Origin: Ruminococcaceae bacterium UBA3323
GTDB taxonomy: Bacteria > Bacillota > Clostridia > Oscillospirales > Acutalibacteraceae
Direction: 5' to 3'
DNA: 64,000 nt
Assembly (NCBI GenBank): GCA_002361935.1
Contig: DESD01000021.1
Location: forward strand, 1 to 64,000
In this document: piece after piece, positions 7,657 to 15,027 of the stretch
How the letters are laid out: the number at the start of each line of letters is the position of its first letter
Numbering within the stretch: the stretch's first letter is position 1
Made by a program: the position numbers and the translations under genes
The notes under the pieces: generated by a model
The model's input: the letters and a program-made list of their open reading frames with translations, nothing else
Database searches by the model: none
What the model was told of the DNA's origin: nothing

Positions 7657-8301
7657 ATGGCAAGGAATAAATACCCCGAAGAAACAAGAAAGCTGATTAT
7701 TGAAAAGGCAACAGAATTGTTTTTGCAGAACGGATATGAAAACACAACCATTCAGGATATCATTGACCAATTGGGCGGACTAACTAAGGGCGCAGTTTAT
7801 CATCATTTTGCATCTAAAAATGATATTCTGCTTGCAGTTATGACAAATATATATTCGGAAAACCATCTGCTTGAGGACTGGGGAAAGGTTCTTCAAAGAA
7901 CCGATTTAAACGGAAAAGAAAAAATCAAGAAAATGTTTTTTATGTCCCTCACAGACACAGACGAAATGAAATTTGCATCTATGAAGGTTGATTATAAAAA
8001 AACGCCGGAGCTTTTAAGCGATTATCTGAACAGATCCGTTAACCACTTGGCACCAACCTTTTTTGAACCTGCAATATACGAGGGAATCAAGGATGGCTCC
8101 ATAAAAACAGATTATCCGAAAGAGCTTGCAGAGGTTATGCTTGTAATAGCAAACATATGGCTTAACCCGATTGTATTCCCCTGTGACAATGAAAAACTAA
8201 AAAACAAGTTTATGTTTTTATGTGATTTAGCGGAAAAGCTTGGAATAGACGGACTGCTTAATGATATATACCCGGCACTTAAACAATACGCAAATCAGTA
8301 A
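7657..8301 (+). CDS. TetR/AcrR-family transcriptional regulator
   Basis: A 214-residue repressor. The N-terminal TetR helix-turn-helix is clear at about residues 15-50 (ATELFLQNGYENTTIQDI and GGLTKGAVYHHFASKNDIL). The C-terminal ligand-binding region has no recognisable specificity. The gene has a good ribosome binding site (AAGGAAG). The operator over its promoter and the matching operator before the next gene show a local two-gene regulon: it represses itself and the GPH-type transporter. The inducer is unknown and may be the transported compound. Confidence 0.93.
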   Translation: MARNKYPEETRKLIIEKATELFLQNGYENTTIQDIIDQLGGLTKGAVYHHFASKNDILLAVMTNIYSENHLLEDWGKVLQRTDLNGKEKIKKMFFMSLTDTDEMKFASMKVDYKKTPELLSDYLNRSVNHLAPTFFEPAIYEGIKDGSIKTDYPKELAEVMLVIANIWLNPIVFPCDNEKLKNKFMFLCDLAEKLGIDGLLNDIYPALKQYANQ

Positions 8302-8310
8302 GTTAAAATC

Positions 8311-8342
8311 AAAATAAAAGCCGTTTAATCGGTTTTTATTTT
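8311..8342 (+). terminator. Terminator between tetR and the transporter
   Basis: A 13-bp stem (8311-8323 with 8330-8342, one G-U pair) with loop TTTAAT; the 3' arm itself is T-rich. It separates the tetR transcript from the downstream promoter. Confidence 0.7.
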
Positions 8343-8346
8343 GCAA

Positions 8347-8371
8347 TTATACATACCAAAAGTATGTAAAT
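8347..8371. promoter_or_regulatory. TetR operator 2 (transporter promoter)
   Basis: TTATACATACC AAA AGTATGTAAAT is a slightly imperfect copy of the operator at 7616-7640, sharing both ACATACC and GTATGTAAAT arms. A likely promoter runs through it (TTGCAA at 8341-8346, TATGTA at 8363-8368, 16-base spacer), so binding would repress the transporter gene. Confidence 0.78.
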
Positions 8372-8391
8372 GAATAAAGGAGTAAACGGTT

Positions 8392-9816
8392 ATGGAAAAA
8401 GCTTATGAAGCCAAACAGTACCTATCGAAGAAAGAAACCCTGATTTACGGCATAGCAAACGGCGGTCAGGTGTTTGGATACTCTCTTGTTACATCATATC
8501 TGATGTATTTTTATCTTAATGTTTTTCAGATAAACGCAAAAATCATATCGGCCGTGTTTTTAATAGGAGGAATATGGGATATTATAAACAATCCTATGAT
8601 AGGAATGTTTATAGACCATAAAAACAATTCTTTAGAAAAACAGACAGGCGTTATTAAAAAGTTTACTCCGCTGCAGTGCATCGTAACCATATTGATTTTT
8701 ATGGGTCCGCTTTTCATAAGCAGCAGCTCCGATACCTCCTCTGCTAAAATCATCTATCTGGTACTGACTTATTTTTTATGGGAATTTTTTTATTCAATAA
8801 CCGATGTTGCATTCGGCGGACTTGTTGCCGTTATATCCCCTAACCCGAAGGACAGACAGCGAGCTATTTCAACCTCCAATATATGCAATCAGCTTTCCGC
8901 ATCCCTTGTTGTAGTTACGGTTCCCATAATGCTTGATATAGCAAAATCAGGAAAAATAAATATTTCACTTGAAACCGTATTTATCATTATGGGATTGCTT
9001 GCAGGAATAATTGGCGTTGGCTTATTTTCACTTTCGGGTTATTTCGTTAAGGAACGAATCAGGCAGACAAAGGAAAAGCAATCCATAAAAGAAATACTAT
9101 ACTGCGTTATTCACAATAAGCCGCTTTTACTGCTTCTTTTATCCAATCTGGCAGCAAGCCTTTCCGGAATAGGCGAAGCATTTTCAACCTACTATTATCT
9201 TGATGTTTTAGGCTACGCAAGTATGTCTGTCATCGTTGCAACGCCTGCTTTTATTCTTTCCATATTTTCCTACTCACTTATTAAATTCGGCAAAAAATTT
9301 TTCAACAACAAAAATCTTTTTATATTCAGCAATTTATGTGCCGCCGCATCACAGCTTGTTTTATTTTTTATTGGATTAAACCATTATGCAAACTTAAAAA
9401 TTATGCTGCCGGGTATAATAATATGCAATTGCGTTGTAGGAATTTTTGCAGGAACACTGAACACGCTGCCAACGGAAATGCTTACCGAAGCAGCCGATTA
9501 TGCCGAGTGGAAAACAGGAGTAAGAGCAGAGGGAATTGCTTTTTCATTAAAGATAAGTGTTGTTAAGGTTTACGGAACATTGGCACAGGGCTTTGCAGCA
9601 TCTTTATTAAGTGTGATTGGATATGTTTCCGCAGCCTCCGCACAAGCAGTTGTTCAGGCAGATATTGTTCAGCAAAGAATTTGGATCATATATTCCATCA
9701 TTCCTGTTATGGTTCGTATTTTAAGCACTGTTCCTGTTTTGTTTTACAATATAGTTGGTGAAGAAAGAGAAACTATGCTTAAGGAACTGAGACAAAAAAG
9801 AAACGGCTCGGAATGA
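8392..9816 (+). CDS. MFS transporter, GPH type, TetR-controlled
   Basis: A 474-residue protein with about 12 membrane helices and GPH-like features: GIWDIINNPMIGMFIDHKN after helix 2 and a polar central loop (KERIRQTKEKQSIKEI). It resembles the symporter at 4509-6179 but is shorter, without the long cytoplasmic tail, and is clearly not a recent duplicate. Ribosome binding site AAAGGAG lies 10 bases before the ATG. The TetR operator in front suggests induction by its substrate, which may be a sugar or a toxic compound. The last codons form one arm of a terminator. Confidence 0.87.
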   Translation: MEKAYEAKQYLSKKETLIYGIANGGQVFGYSLVTSYLMYFYLNVFQINAKIISAVFLIGGIWDIINNPMIGMFIDHKNNSLEKQTGVIKKFTPLQCIVTILIFMGPLFISSSSDTSSAKIIYLVLTYFLWEFFYSITDVAFGGLVAVISPNPKDRQRAISTSNICNQLSASLVVVTVPIMLDIAKSGKINISLETVFIIMGLLAGIIGVGLFSLSGYFVKERIRQTKEKQSIKEILYCVIHNKPLLLLLLSNLAASLSGIGEAFSTYYYLDVLGYASMSVIVATPAFILSIFSYSLIKFGKKFFNNKNLFIFSNLCAAASQLVLFFIGLNHYANLKIMLPGIIICNCVVGIFAGTLNTLPTEMLTEAADYAEWKTGVRAEGIAFSLKISVVKVYGTLAQGFAASLLSVIGYVSAASAQAVVQADIVQQRIWIIYSIIPVMVRILSTVPVLFYNIVGEERETMLKELRQKRNGSE

Positions 9817-9823
9817 GCCGTTT
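9801..9823. terminator. Bidirectional terminator between convergent genes
   Basis: Nine-bp stem AAACGGCTC/GAGCCGTTT with loop GGAAT. It is followed by CTTTT on the plus strand and by CTTTTTT on the minus strand, serving both the transporter and the PNPOx-family gene that end here. It overlaps the transporter's last codons. Confidence 0.85.
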
Positions 9824-9826
9824 CTT

Positions 9827-10291
9827 TTAGCCTTTAAATCTTTTGGCAGTATAATTATCAACTGTTATTTTAAGAACGGTTGTTATGCCGAGTTTGGCAC
9901 ATTCTTCGGCTGAATAGCCTGTTATATTACAATGCCGAAGAAGCAAATCAAGCCCTTTAACCATATCATCATAATCTGCAATTTCAGCCGTTCCGAAGCC
10001 GATAAAGCTTCTGAAATTCGTTGTTACCCCTCTCGCTGTTTCAGCATAGCCGTTCATTGAGTCTATCTCAACGCAAACCTTTGGATTTGCTTTTATCAGA
10101 TCAAGCTTCAAGCCCTTCATTGCAGAATGGGTATAGAAAATAAACTTATCATCAACTGCTTCAAAGCCGAAAGATAACGGCACAACATAAGGATATTCGC
10201 CGTTATGTATTCCAAGCCTTAAGGTATCGCAGGAATTGATAATTTCTATGATTTCTTGTAAATCCGTAACTTCCCTGTCTTTCCTGTTCAT
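9827..10291 (-). CDS. Pyridoxamine 5'-phosphate oxidase-family flavoprotein
   Basis: A 154-residue split beta-barrel FMN-binding protein of the NimA-like/PNPOx-like class. The N-terminal NRKDREVTD is typical of this subgroup, followed by a segment LRLGIHNGEYPYVVPLSFGFE, the first strands of the flavin barrel, and IFYTHSAMKGLKLDLIKANPKVCVEID, another conserved region. Members include nitroimidazole reductases and uncharacterised flavin reductases, so the substrate is open. It overlaps the alpha/beta hydrolase gene by one base, suggesting co-translation. Confidence 0.88.
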   Translation of the reverse strand: MNRKDREVTDLQEIIEIINSCDTLRLGIHNGEYPYVVPLSFGFEAVDDKFIFYTHSAMKGLKLDLIKANPKVCVEIDSMNGYAETARGVTTNFRSFIGFGTAEIADYDDMVKGLDLLLRHCNITGYSAEECAKLGITTVLKITVDNYTAKRFKG

Positions 10292-10899
10292 TATGTCTCC
10301 CTTTTATGGCTGAACATCCAATCAACCCACGGCTCCTGCCTGTAAAATTTGTAGGACATTTTATGTCCGTATTTATCCCAACGGCTGTATTTAACATCTG
10401 CGCCATACGCTTTCAGTTTATTATAAAAATAATCATCGCTGTCAATTTCAACAAGAGTATCATCGCTTGAATGCGCCATCCAAATCGGAATTTCAGCAAG
10501 CTCTTTAAATTTATGCTCATCAAGAGATTCATACCCGAAATAGCAGCCCATTGCTTCTAAAGCACAGGCAAACAATTCGGGACTGTCCAGAAGAATACTC
10601 CAAACACATCCGCCGCCCAAAGATGAGCCATAAACATAAACCCTGTTACGGTCTATATCATGGTTTTCTAAAAGTTCTCTTATTAAATCAGCAGTATTCT
10701 TTGCGAACAGTTTCCTGCTTTCCGTTTCAAAAGAACCGCCGCCCGTTGCCTGCGGCAGCAAAATATTGCAATCCCGTTTTTCAACACACTTTCCGCTTGT
10801 ATAATATATAAATTCATGCAGCAGCTTATTGTTATCACAACCAACCGTTCCGCCACCGCCAAGATAAACCACAAGGGCTGATTTTTCTTTTGCACACAT
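10291..10899 (-). CDS. Alpha/beta hydrolase, C-terminal catalytic part
   Basis: A 202-residue frame holding the catalytic core of an esterase/PHB-depolymerase-like alpha/beta hydrolase. The oxyanion region is VVYLGGGGTVG, the nucleophile elbow is GSSLGGG, the acid is in AHSSDDTLVEI and the histidine in YGHKMS. Its ATG at 10899 has no ribosome binding site, and the normal N-terminal strands of such proteins (RGYNKYLYI...IPFRFK) are found in the preceding frame. It is therefore probably the downstream piece of one frameshifted gene (see the entry covering 10291-11345). Confidence 0.7.
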   Translation of the reverse strand: MCAKEKSALVVYLGGGGTVGCDNNKLLHEFIYYTSGKCVEKRDCNILLPQATGGGSFETESRKLFAKNTADLIRELLENHDIDRNRVYVYGSSLGGGCVWSILLDSPELFACALEAMGCYFGYESLDEHKFKELAEIPIWMAHSSDDTLVEIDSDDYFYNKLKAYGADVKYSRWDKYGHKMSYKFYRQEPWVDWMFSHKRET

Positions 10900-11345
10900 T
10901 TAAATCTGAAAGGAATTATATAATCACGGCTGCAATTAATATACAAATACTTATTGTAGCCCCTTATTCCGCATCCTGTTTTAATTATTTTATCTGATGG
11001 ATATTTCTTCAACACCTGTTCTTTAAGTCCTGATAATTTAATGAATCTTTTCAGTTGGCTTTTCTGAGACTTTCGTGATAATTTCACTAAGCTCTTCTGA
11101 TATGCGTCCTTTTTAACAGCACCATTCAGGGTTAAACAATATATAAAGCCATCCCTGCCGAAAACCGTGAAATCTTCATAATGTGCAGCATAGGATTGTA
11201 AATCAAGAATATCTGTAAAATCAGCATAGTTACTGTCATCAAAACAGATTTTCACATAACCGCCGTTTTTATAGGATTTTGCTATATATTTATCAAAATT
11301 CCGAATTTCAAGCCATGCTTTTGCAGCATAAAAGAAATATTCCAT
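10291..11345 (-). pseudogene. Frameshifted alpha/beta hydrolase (full extent)
   Basis: The upstream frame opens at ATG 11345 with a good ribosome binding site (AAAAGGAT) and reads on to 10683. Its first 145 residues, ending YINCSRDYIIPFRFK near 10910, join sensibly in the -1 frame to the catalytic core that starts MCAKEKSALVVYLGG at 10899; beyond that point the first frame is only an antiparallel-looking shadow of the second. One indel near 10900-10910 restores a single protein of about 347 residues. No classical slippery heptamer is present, so mutation or sequencing error is more likely than programmed frameshifting. Confidence 0.6.
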
Positions 11346-11370
11346 AAACTATCCTTTTAACATTCTTTTT

Positions 11371-12486
11371 CTATTTAAAATACATATAATACTGGCACTT
11401 AATCATTCCGTTATAAAGTTTGCGGCGTTTATCTGCCTTTCTGCCGAAGCATTTTTCAAACTCCTCATCCGGAGAAATAATACCATAGCTCCAGCCATGT
11501 TTTGCAGCAAATTTATCGCCCATAATATGATAAAGCCTTTCAGCCTCTTTGATATCAAGCATACGCTCACCATAAGGCGGATTGGTAACAAGCGTACCTC
11601 TTTCACTTGTTGGGTTAAAATTCTTAATATCCGCCGTATCCAGCCTTAAAAACTTATCAACCTTAATACGCTTTGCGTTTGCAAGGGTAAGCTCTATTGC
11701 ATGATAATCAATATCCGTTCCGAAAGCTGCAAAATCCGTATCGGTTTTAATAATATCGCGGCATCTGCTTCTTTCCTGCTTCCATACTGCTTCGGGAATA
11801 AAGCCCCATCTGTCCACCTCAAAATTACGGTTTATACCGGGTGCGATATTATGGGCAAGAAGCGCTCCCTCAATTAAAATTGTTCCGCTGCCGCAGAAAG
11901 GATCATACATTGTATGATAATGCCTTAGCTTTGAAAGCGAACAAAGCGCAGCGGCAAGCGTTTCTCTTATCGGCGCTTCATTTGACTCGGGACGATAGCC
12001 TCTTTTATGCAAGCCAGTACCCGATGTATCAAGCATAATGGTAACATCATCCTTGATAATAGAAAACTGAATCTGATGAACAGGACCCGTTTCCTCAAAC
12101 CAGGAAATATTATAATCTTCCTTAAGGCTTTCAACCACGGCTTTTTTTATAATTTTCTGACAATCGGGAACAGAGTGAAGCTCTGAATTCAGGCTGTAGC
12201 CCTTAACGGGAAAAGTATCCTGCGAGCCGATAAAATCGCTCCAGTTTATCATTTTAACAGCATCAAAAAGCTCCGTAAAAGTAACTGCCTTAAATCTGTC
12301 AAGCACAATTAAAATTCTTTCGGCAAAGCGGCAGTTTATATTTGCACGGGCAAGTATGCTTTCGTCTCCCTCAAAAAACACCCTGCCGTTTTCAGATGTA
12401 ACATTTTCAGCACCCATAAGCTTCAGTTCATCGGCAACAAGACTTTCAACACCGAACAGGCAAGGTGCAACCATATATAAATACAT
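11371..12486 (-). CDS. RlmL/YpsC-type THUMP-domain 23S rRNA guanine-N2 methyltransferase
   Basis: A 371-residue S-adenosylmethionine-dependent RNA methyltransferase of the COG0116 group. The N-terminal ferredoxin-like and THUMP regions (about 1-160) are followed by the Rossmann methylase with DPFCGSGTILIEGALLAHNIAPG near 195-217 and the catalytic motif VTNPPYGERM near 300. The RlmK half found in enteric RlmL fusions is absent, as in Firmicutes YpsC. The ATG at 12486 has AAAGGAG 9 bases upstream. It lies 3 bases after the fumarase subunit gene, on the same strand. Confidence 0.93.
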   Translation of the reverse strand: MYLYMVAPCLFGVESLVADELKLMGAENVTSENGRVFFEGDESILARANINCRFAERILIVLDRFKAVTFTELFDAVKMINWSDFIGSQDTFPVKGYSLNSELHSVPDCQKIIKKAVVESLKEDYNISWFEETGPVHQIQFSIIKDDVTIMLDTSGTGLHKRGYRPESNEAPIRETLAAALCSLSKLRHYHTMYDPFCGSGTILIEGALLAHNIAPGINRNFEVDRWGFIPEAVWKQERSRCRDIIKTDTDFAAFGTDIDYHAIELTLANAKRIKVDKFLRLDTADIKNFNPTSERGTLVTNPPYGERMLDIKEAERLYHIMGDKFAAKHGWSYGIISPDEEFEKCFGRKADKRRKLYNGMIKCQYYMYFK

Positions 12487-12489
12487 TTG

Positions 12490-13335
12490 TTATATCTCCT
12501 TTGAAGCGTGACGTGTTACATGACAGCCGATATTCACTGCGACAGGAAGCCCGGCAATATGCGTTGGATAGGTTTCTATATTCACTGCAAGGGCTGTTGT
12601 TCTGCCGCCGAAGCCCTGCGGACCGATATCAAGAGCATTGATTTTATCAAGAAGCTCTTTTTCCATATCCCTGTAGAATTCAACGCTGTTTCTTTCTGAA
12701 ACAGGACGGCAGAGTGCCCTTTTGGCAAGAACAGCACTATATTCAAAATCTCCGCCGATACCAACACCGATTACAACAGGCGGACAGGGATTGGAACCTG
12801 CCGTTTTAACGGCATCAACAATAAAATCAACAATATCTTCCCTTTTGGCGCTTGGGGTAAACATACGAAGTCTGCTCATATTCTCACTGCCAAAGCCCTT
12901 CGGCGCCACTGTTATTTTAATTTTATCGCCTGCAACAATTTTGGTATGAATAATGGCAGGAGTATTATCATTTGTATTGACTCTATCATAAAACGGATCT
13001 CTTACAACAGATTTACGCAGCAAGCCTTCGGTATATCCAAGGCTTACGCCCTTGTTGACAGCAGCTTCAAAATCTTCACCTGCAATATGAACATCCTGCC
13101 CTATTTCGGCAAAAATAACCGCCATACCCGTATCCTGACAAACAGGAATATCAAGTTCCTTTGCGGCTGCAATATTTGCTTCCAAATCGGAAAGAATCGA
13201 TTTTGCAGTTTCATTTTTTTCATCTGCCTTGGAGCAGCCTATACACCCCACCAAATCATCAGGCAGAATTTTATTTGCTTTTATAACAAGCTCTTTAACA
13301 GTTTCCGTTATCAAGGATGCGTTAATTTCTCTCAT
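12490..13335 (-). CDS. Class I fumarate hydratase / tartrate dehydratase, alpha subunit
   Basis: A 281-residue alpha subunit of a two-subunit [4Fe-4S] hydro-lyase (fumarase class I or L-tartrate dehydratase). Candidate cluster cysteines are C66 (PVCQDTG), C184 (SNPCPPV) and C271 (NIGCHVTRH), with the family segment GVGIGGDFEYSAVLAKRAL between the last two. Start ATG 13335 has AAGGAG. The beta subunit, normally the next gene, is not here: the next gene downstream is the rRNA methyltransferase. The beta subunit must be encoded elsewhere. Confidence 0.92.
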   Translation of the reverse strand: MREINASLITETVKELVIKANKILPDDLVGCIGCSKADEKNETAKSILSDLEANIAAAKELDIPVCQDTGMAVIFAEIGQDVHIAGEDFEAAVNKGVSLGYTEGLLRKSVVRDPFYDRVNTNDNTPAIIHTKIVAGDKIKITVAPKGFGSENMSRLRMFTPSAKREDIVDFIVDAVKTAGSNPCPPVVIGVGIGGDFEYSAVLAKRALCRPVSERNSVEFYRDMEKELLDKINALDIGPQGFGGRTTALAVNIETYPTHIAGLPVAVNIGCHVTRHASKEI

Positions 13336-13361
13336 TGTTTTCTCCTTATATTTAAAATCAC

Positions 13362-13398
13362 ATAAAAAATTAAGCCGAGAACAAGCTCCCGGCTTAAG
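13362..13398 (-). terminator. Intrinsic terminator after divIC
   Basis: TTAAGCCG (13370-13377) pairs with CGGCTTAA (13390-13397), extended inward by G-U-containing pairs, and is followed on the minus strand by six Ts. It ends the sporulation/division cluster. Confidence 0.83.
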
Positions 13399-13400
13399 AA

Positions 13401-13709
13401 TTAATTACTACCCGAAATATCATAAAATACAACTTCATCAGATTTTACATATCCCTTTTCACGAGCCTTTTGCTCCATATATTCATCTTTATCCTCAGAT
13501 TCAAGAATTGCATCAAGCTCTTCATTTTCTTTTTTCTGCTCCTCAAGCTCCTGTGCATAAGCAGCCTTTTGTGCATTCAGCCTGCTTATATCGGCAATCT
13601 GACCGATAATAACACTGCAGCAATAGAAAAACAGGCCAAGAATAATTCCGGCAACTAAAATAATCTTAGCTTTTTTATTATGTATTAAATTCTGAAAAAT
13701 CTTCTTCAT
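13401..13709 (-). CDS. divIC: Septum formation initiator DivIC/FtsB-like
   Basis: A 102-residue bitopic division protein. A basic N-terminal tail (KIFQNLIHNKKAK) precedes one membrane helix (about 14-35) and an extracytoplasmic coiled coil (about 37-75, KAAYAQELEEQKKENEELDAIL), followed by the conserved YMEQKAREKGYVKSDEVVFYD end. It works with FtsL and DivIB at the divisome. Position after yabQ matches B. subtilis divIC. The start lies inside the end of yabQ (32-base overlap). Confidence 0.9.
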   Translation of the reverse strand: MKKIFQNLIHNKKAKIILVAGIILGLFFYCCSVIIGQIADISRLNAQKAAYAQELEEQKKENEELDAILESEDKDEYMEQKAREKGYVKSDEVVFYDISGSN

Positions 13710-14142
13710 TTAAACCACCTGAATTTTTCTTCTTTCTAAGCTTTTTACCATGCTTAAATCGTAAAGTGCTATGCCTTAACATATTATAATACACTTTCCT
13801 GATACTTTGCAATACTTTTTTTAAACTTTTTAAGCTCTTTTTTTCAATAAACCTTAAAGCATTAGCAACCGGGCGAAAAATGTATACTGTAATACGGTAT
13901 AAAGTCAGTATATAGACAAGAAATCCGAGTAAAAGCGCTGTAAAGTAAAATACCCTTACCTGTCCATTGTTATAACTTAGCAAAAAAAGGAAAACAATAG
14001 GGGAAATTGTAAAGAAAAAGAGAAAATCTATCAAAAATTCTGCCCATTTCTTTTTAAAAACAAGGCGAAAAAAGCGAAAAGCATCATAAACTGCACCGAT
14101 TCCGAAGCCAAGAAAAAGAAAAGCTACAACTGCCTCGTTCAA
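13678..14142 (-). CDS. yabQ: Spore cortex protein YabQ
   Basis: A 154-residue membrane protein required in B. subtilis for spore cortex synthesis. Four or so hydrophobic segments fill residues 1-95, including the N-terminal GFGIGAVYDAFRFFR that is typical of YabQ, and the rest is a basic cytoplasmic tail (KSLKSLKKVLQSIRKVYY). It overlaps yabP by 4 bases (ATGA-type coupling) and divIC by 32. Expected to be expressed in the mother cell, although no SigE promoter was identified here. Confidence 0.92.
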   Translation of the reverse strand: MNEAVVAFLFLGFGIGAVYDAFRFFRLVFKKKWAEFLIDFLFFFTISPIVFLFLLSYNNGQVRVFYFTALLLGFLVYILTLYRITVYIFRPVANALRFIEKKSLKSLKKVLQSIRKVYYNMLRHSTLRFKHGKKLRKKKNSGGLNEEDFSEFNT

Positions 14143-14411
14143 GAAAACATCCTTTTTAAAAAGCTTTGATTTTTTTCTGTTTTGCTGCTGTAAACAAGTG
14201 CAGCAACCTCCCCCGTTACCTCAAGAAGTCCTGTATCCAAATTCAATTCTTCAACATGAAGTTTATTTCCGCTTACCGTTAAACATCCGTAATCCGTGTA
14301 AGCTGTAACCGTATCCTCATCAAAGGAATCCACATCCGTTACACCTGTTAATTTTAAGCCGCATCTGTTTTCAAGACAAAGGTTATGCGCCTTTTTAAGT
14401 TTTGTTTCCAT
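14139..14411 (-). CDS. yabP: Sporulation protein YabP
   Basis: A 90-residue YabP/YqfC-family protein. The conserved core LKLTGVTDVDSFDEDTVTAYTDYGCLTVSG (about 19-48) and the tail VEELNLDTGLLEVTGEVAALVY are both clear. It is paired with YabQ and required for normal sporulation in B. subtilis. Its ribosome binding site AGGTGA lies within the 3' arm of the hairpin at 14413-14453, so translation from long transcripts coming from rqcP may be reduced. Confidence 0.93.
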   Translation of the reverse strand: METKLKKAHNLCLENRCGLKLTGVTDVDSFDEDTVTAYTDYGCLTVSGNKLHVEELNLDTGLLEVTGEVAALVYSSKTEKNQSFLKRMFS

Positions 14412-14412
14412 A

Positions 14413-14453
14413 AAAAAATCACCTGTTAAAATATATGTAACAGATGATTTTTT
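14413..14453 (-). terminator. Terminator/RBS-sequestering hairpin between rqcP and yabP
   Basis: A 16-bp stem (14438-14453 with 14413-14428, one G-U pair) ends in six to seven Ts on the minus strand, so it is a good terminator for the mazG-hup-rqcP transcript. Its 3' arm includes AGGTGA, the yabP ribosome binding site, 7 bases before the yabP ATG. It could both limit read-through into yabPQ-divIC and hide the yabP start. Confidence 0.75.
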
Positions 14454-14461
14454 ATGTTAAG

Positions 14462-14701
14462 CTATATCATTTTATACATTTTTGCGGCATCCTCTTTCAA
14501 AGCGTGTTCACTTACCTCAACAACCTGGTATGAACGGGGAACTGTGCCCATATTAACGGTTATTCTGTCGCCAACCTTAACATCATAGGAAGCACGCTGC
14601 ACTTTGCCGTTTACCTCTATCTTTCCTGCATCACAGGCTTCGTTCGCAATAGTTCGCCTTTTTATAATTCTGGATACCTTTAAATATTTATCAAGTCGCA
14701 T
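14462..14701 (-). CDS. rqcP: S4-domain ribosome quality control protein RqcP
   Basis: A 79-residue S4 RNA-binding protein (YabO/HslR family). The S4 fold is clear: RLDKYLKVSRIIKRRTIAN, then DAGKIEVNGKVQRASYDVKVGD. In B. subtilis RqcP assists RqcH in adding alanine tails to stalled nascent chains on 50S subunits. I start at 14701 (MRLDKYLK), 5 bases after AGGTGAA, rather than the longer frame to 14728. Position between hup and yabP is conserved in Clostridia. Confidence 0.93.
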   Translation of the reverse strand: MRLDKYLKVSRIIKRRTIANEACDAGKIEVNGKVQRASYDVKVGDRITVNMGTVPRSYQVVEVSEHALKEDAAKMYKMI

Positions 14702-14710
14702 AAATTCACC

Positions 14711-14740
14711 TAAAAATTCAGCCGCCACACTTGTGACGGC
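14711..14740 (-). terminator. Possible weak terminator between hup and rqcP
   Basis: GCCGTCAC/GTGGCGGC stem (14733-14740 with 14721-14728, one G-U) with a 4-base loop; five Ts follow after four other bases. Probably partial termination, giving more hup than rqcP transcript. Confidence 0.4.
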
Positions 14741-14754
14741 CTGATTTTATTTCA

Positions 14755-15027
14755 TTATTTTACAGCATCCTTAAGAGCTGAACCAGCCTTAAATGACGGA
14801 ACCTTTGCTTCAGGAATGTTGATAACTTCGCCTGTGCGTGGATTCTTACCTGTACGAGCTGCACGAGTTTTAACCTCAAATGTACCAAAGCCAACAAGAG
14901 CAACCTTTTCGCCATCCTTAAGAGCTTCAGTTACAGCGTCGATAACAGCCTTTACTGCTGCATCTGCATCTTTCTTTGAAAGTTCTGCTTTAGTAGCAAC
15001 TGCTGCTACAAGTTCAGTTTTATTCAT
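14755..15027 (-). CDS. hup: DNA-binding protein HU
   Basis: A 90-residue HU/IHF-family nucleoid protein. Two N-terminal helices ([38 protein letters not shown], split in two) precede the body [18 protein letters not shown] and the beta arm [19 protein letters not shown]. Length is exactly that of B. subtilis HBsu. The gene lies between mazG (directly adjacent, the mazG stop ends at 15028) and rqcP; B. subtilis lacks hup at this point in the cluster, but many Clostridia have it. Confidence 0.97.
   Translation of the reverse strand: MNKTELVAAVATKAELSKKDADAAVKAVIDAVTEALKDGEKVALVGFGTFEVKTRAARTGKNPRTGEVINIPEAKVPSFKAGSALKDAVK

Noticed and set aside
10890..10915. Programmed -1 frameshift in the alpha/beta hydrolase
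   Set aside because: The heptamer at the join is not in the required phase and there is no downstream pseudoknot that I can see.
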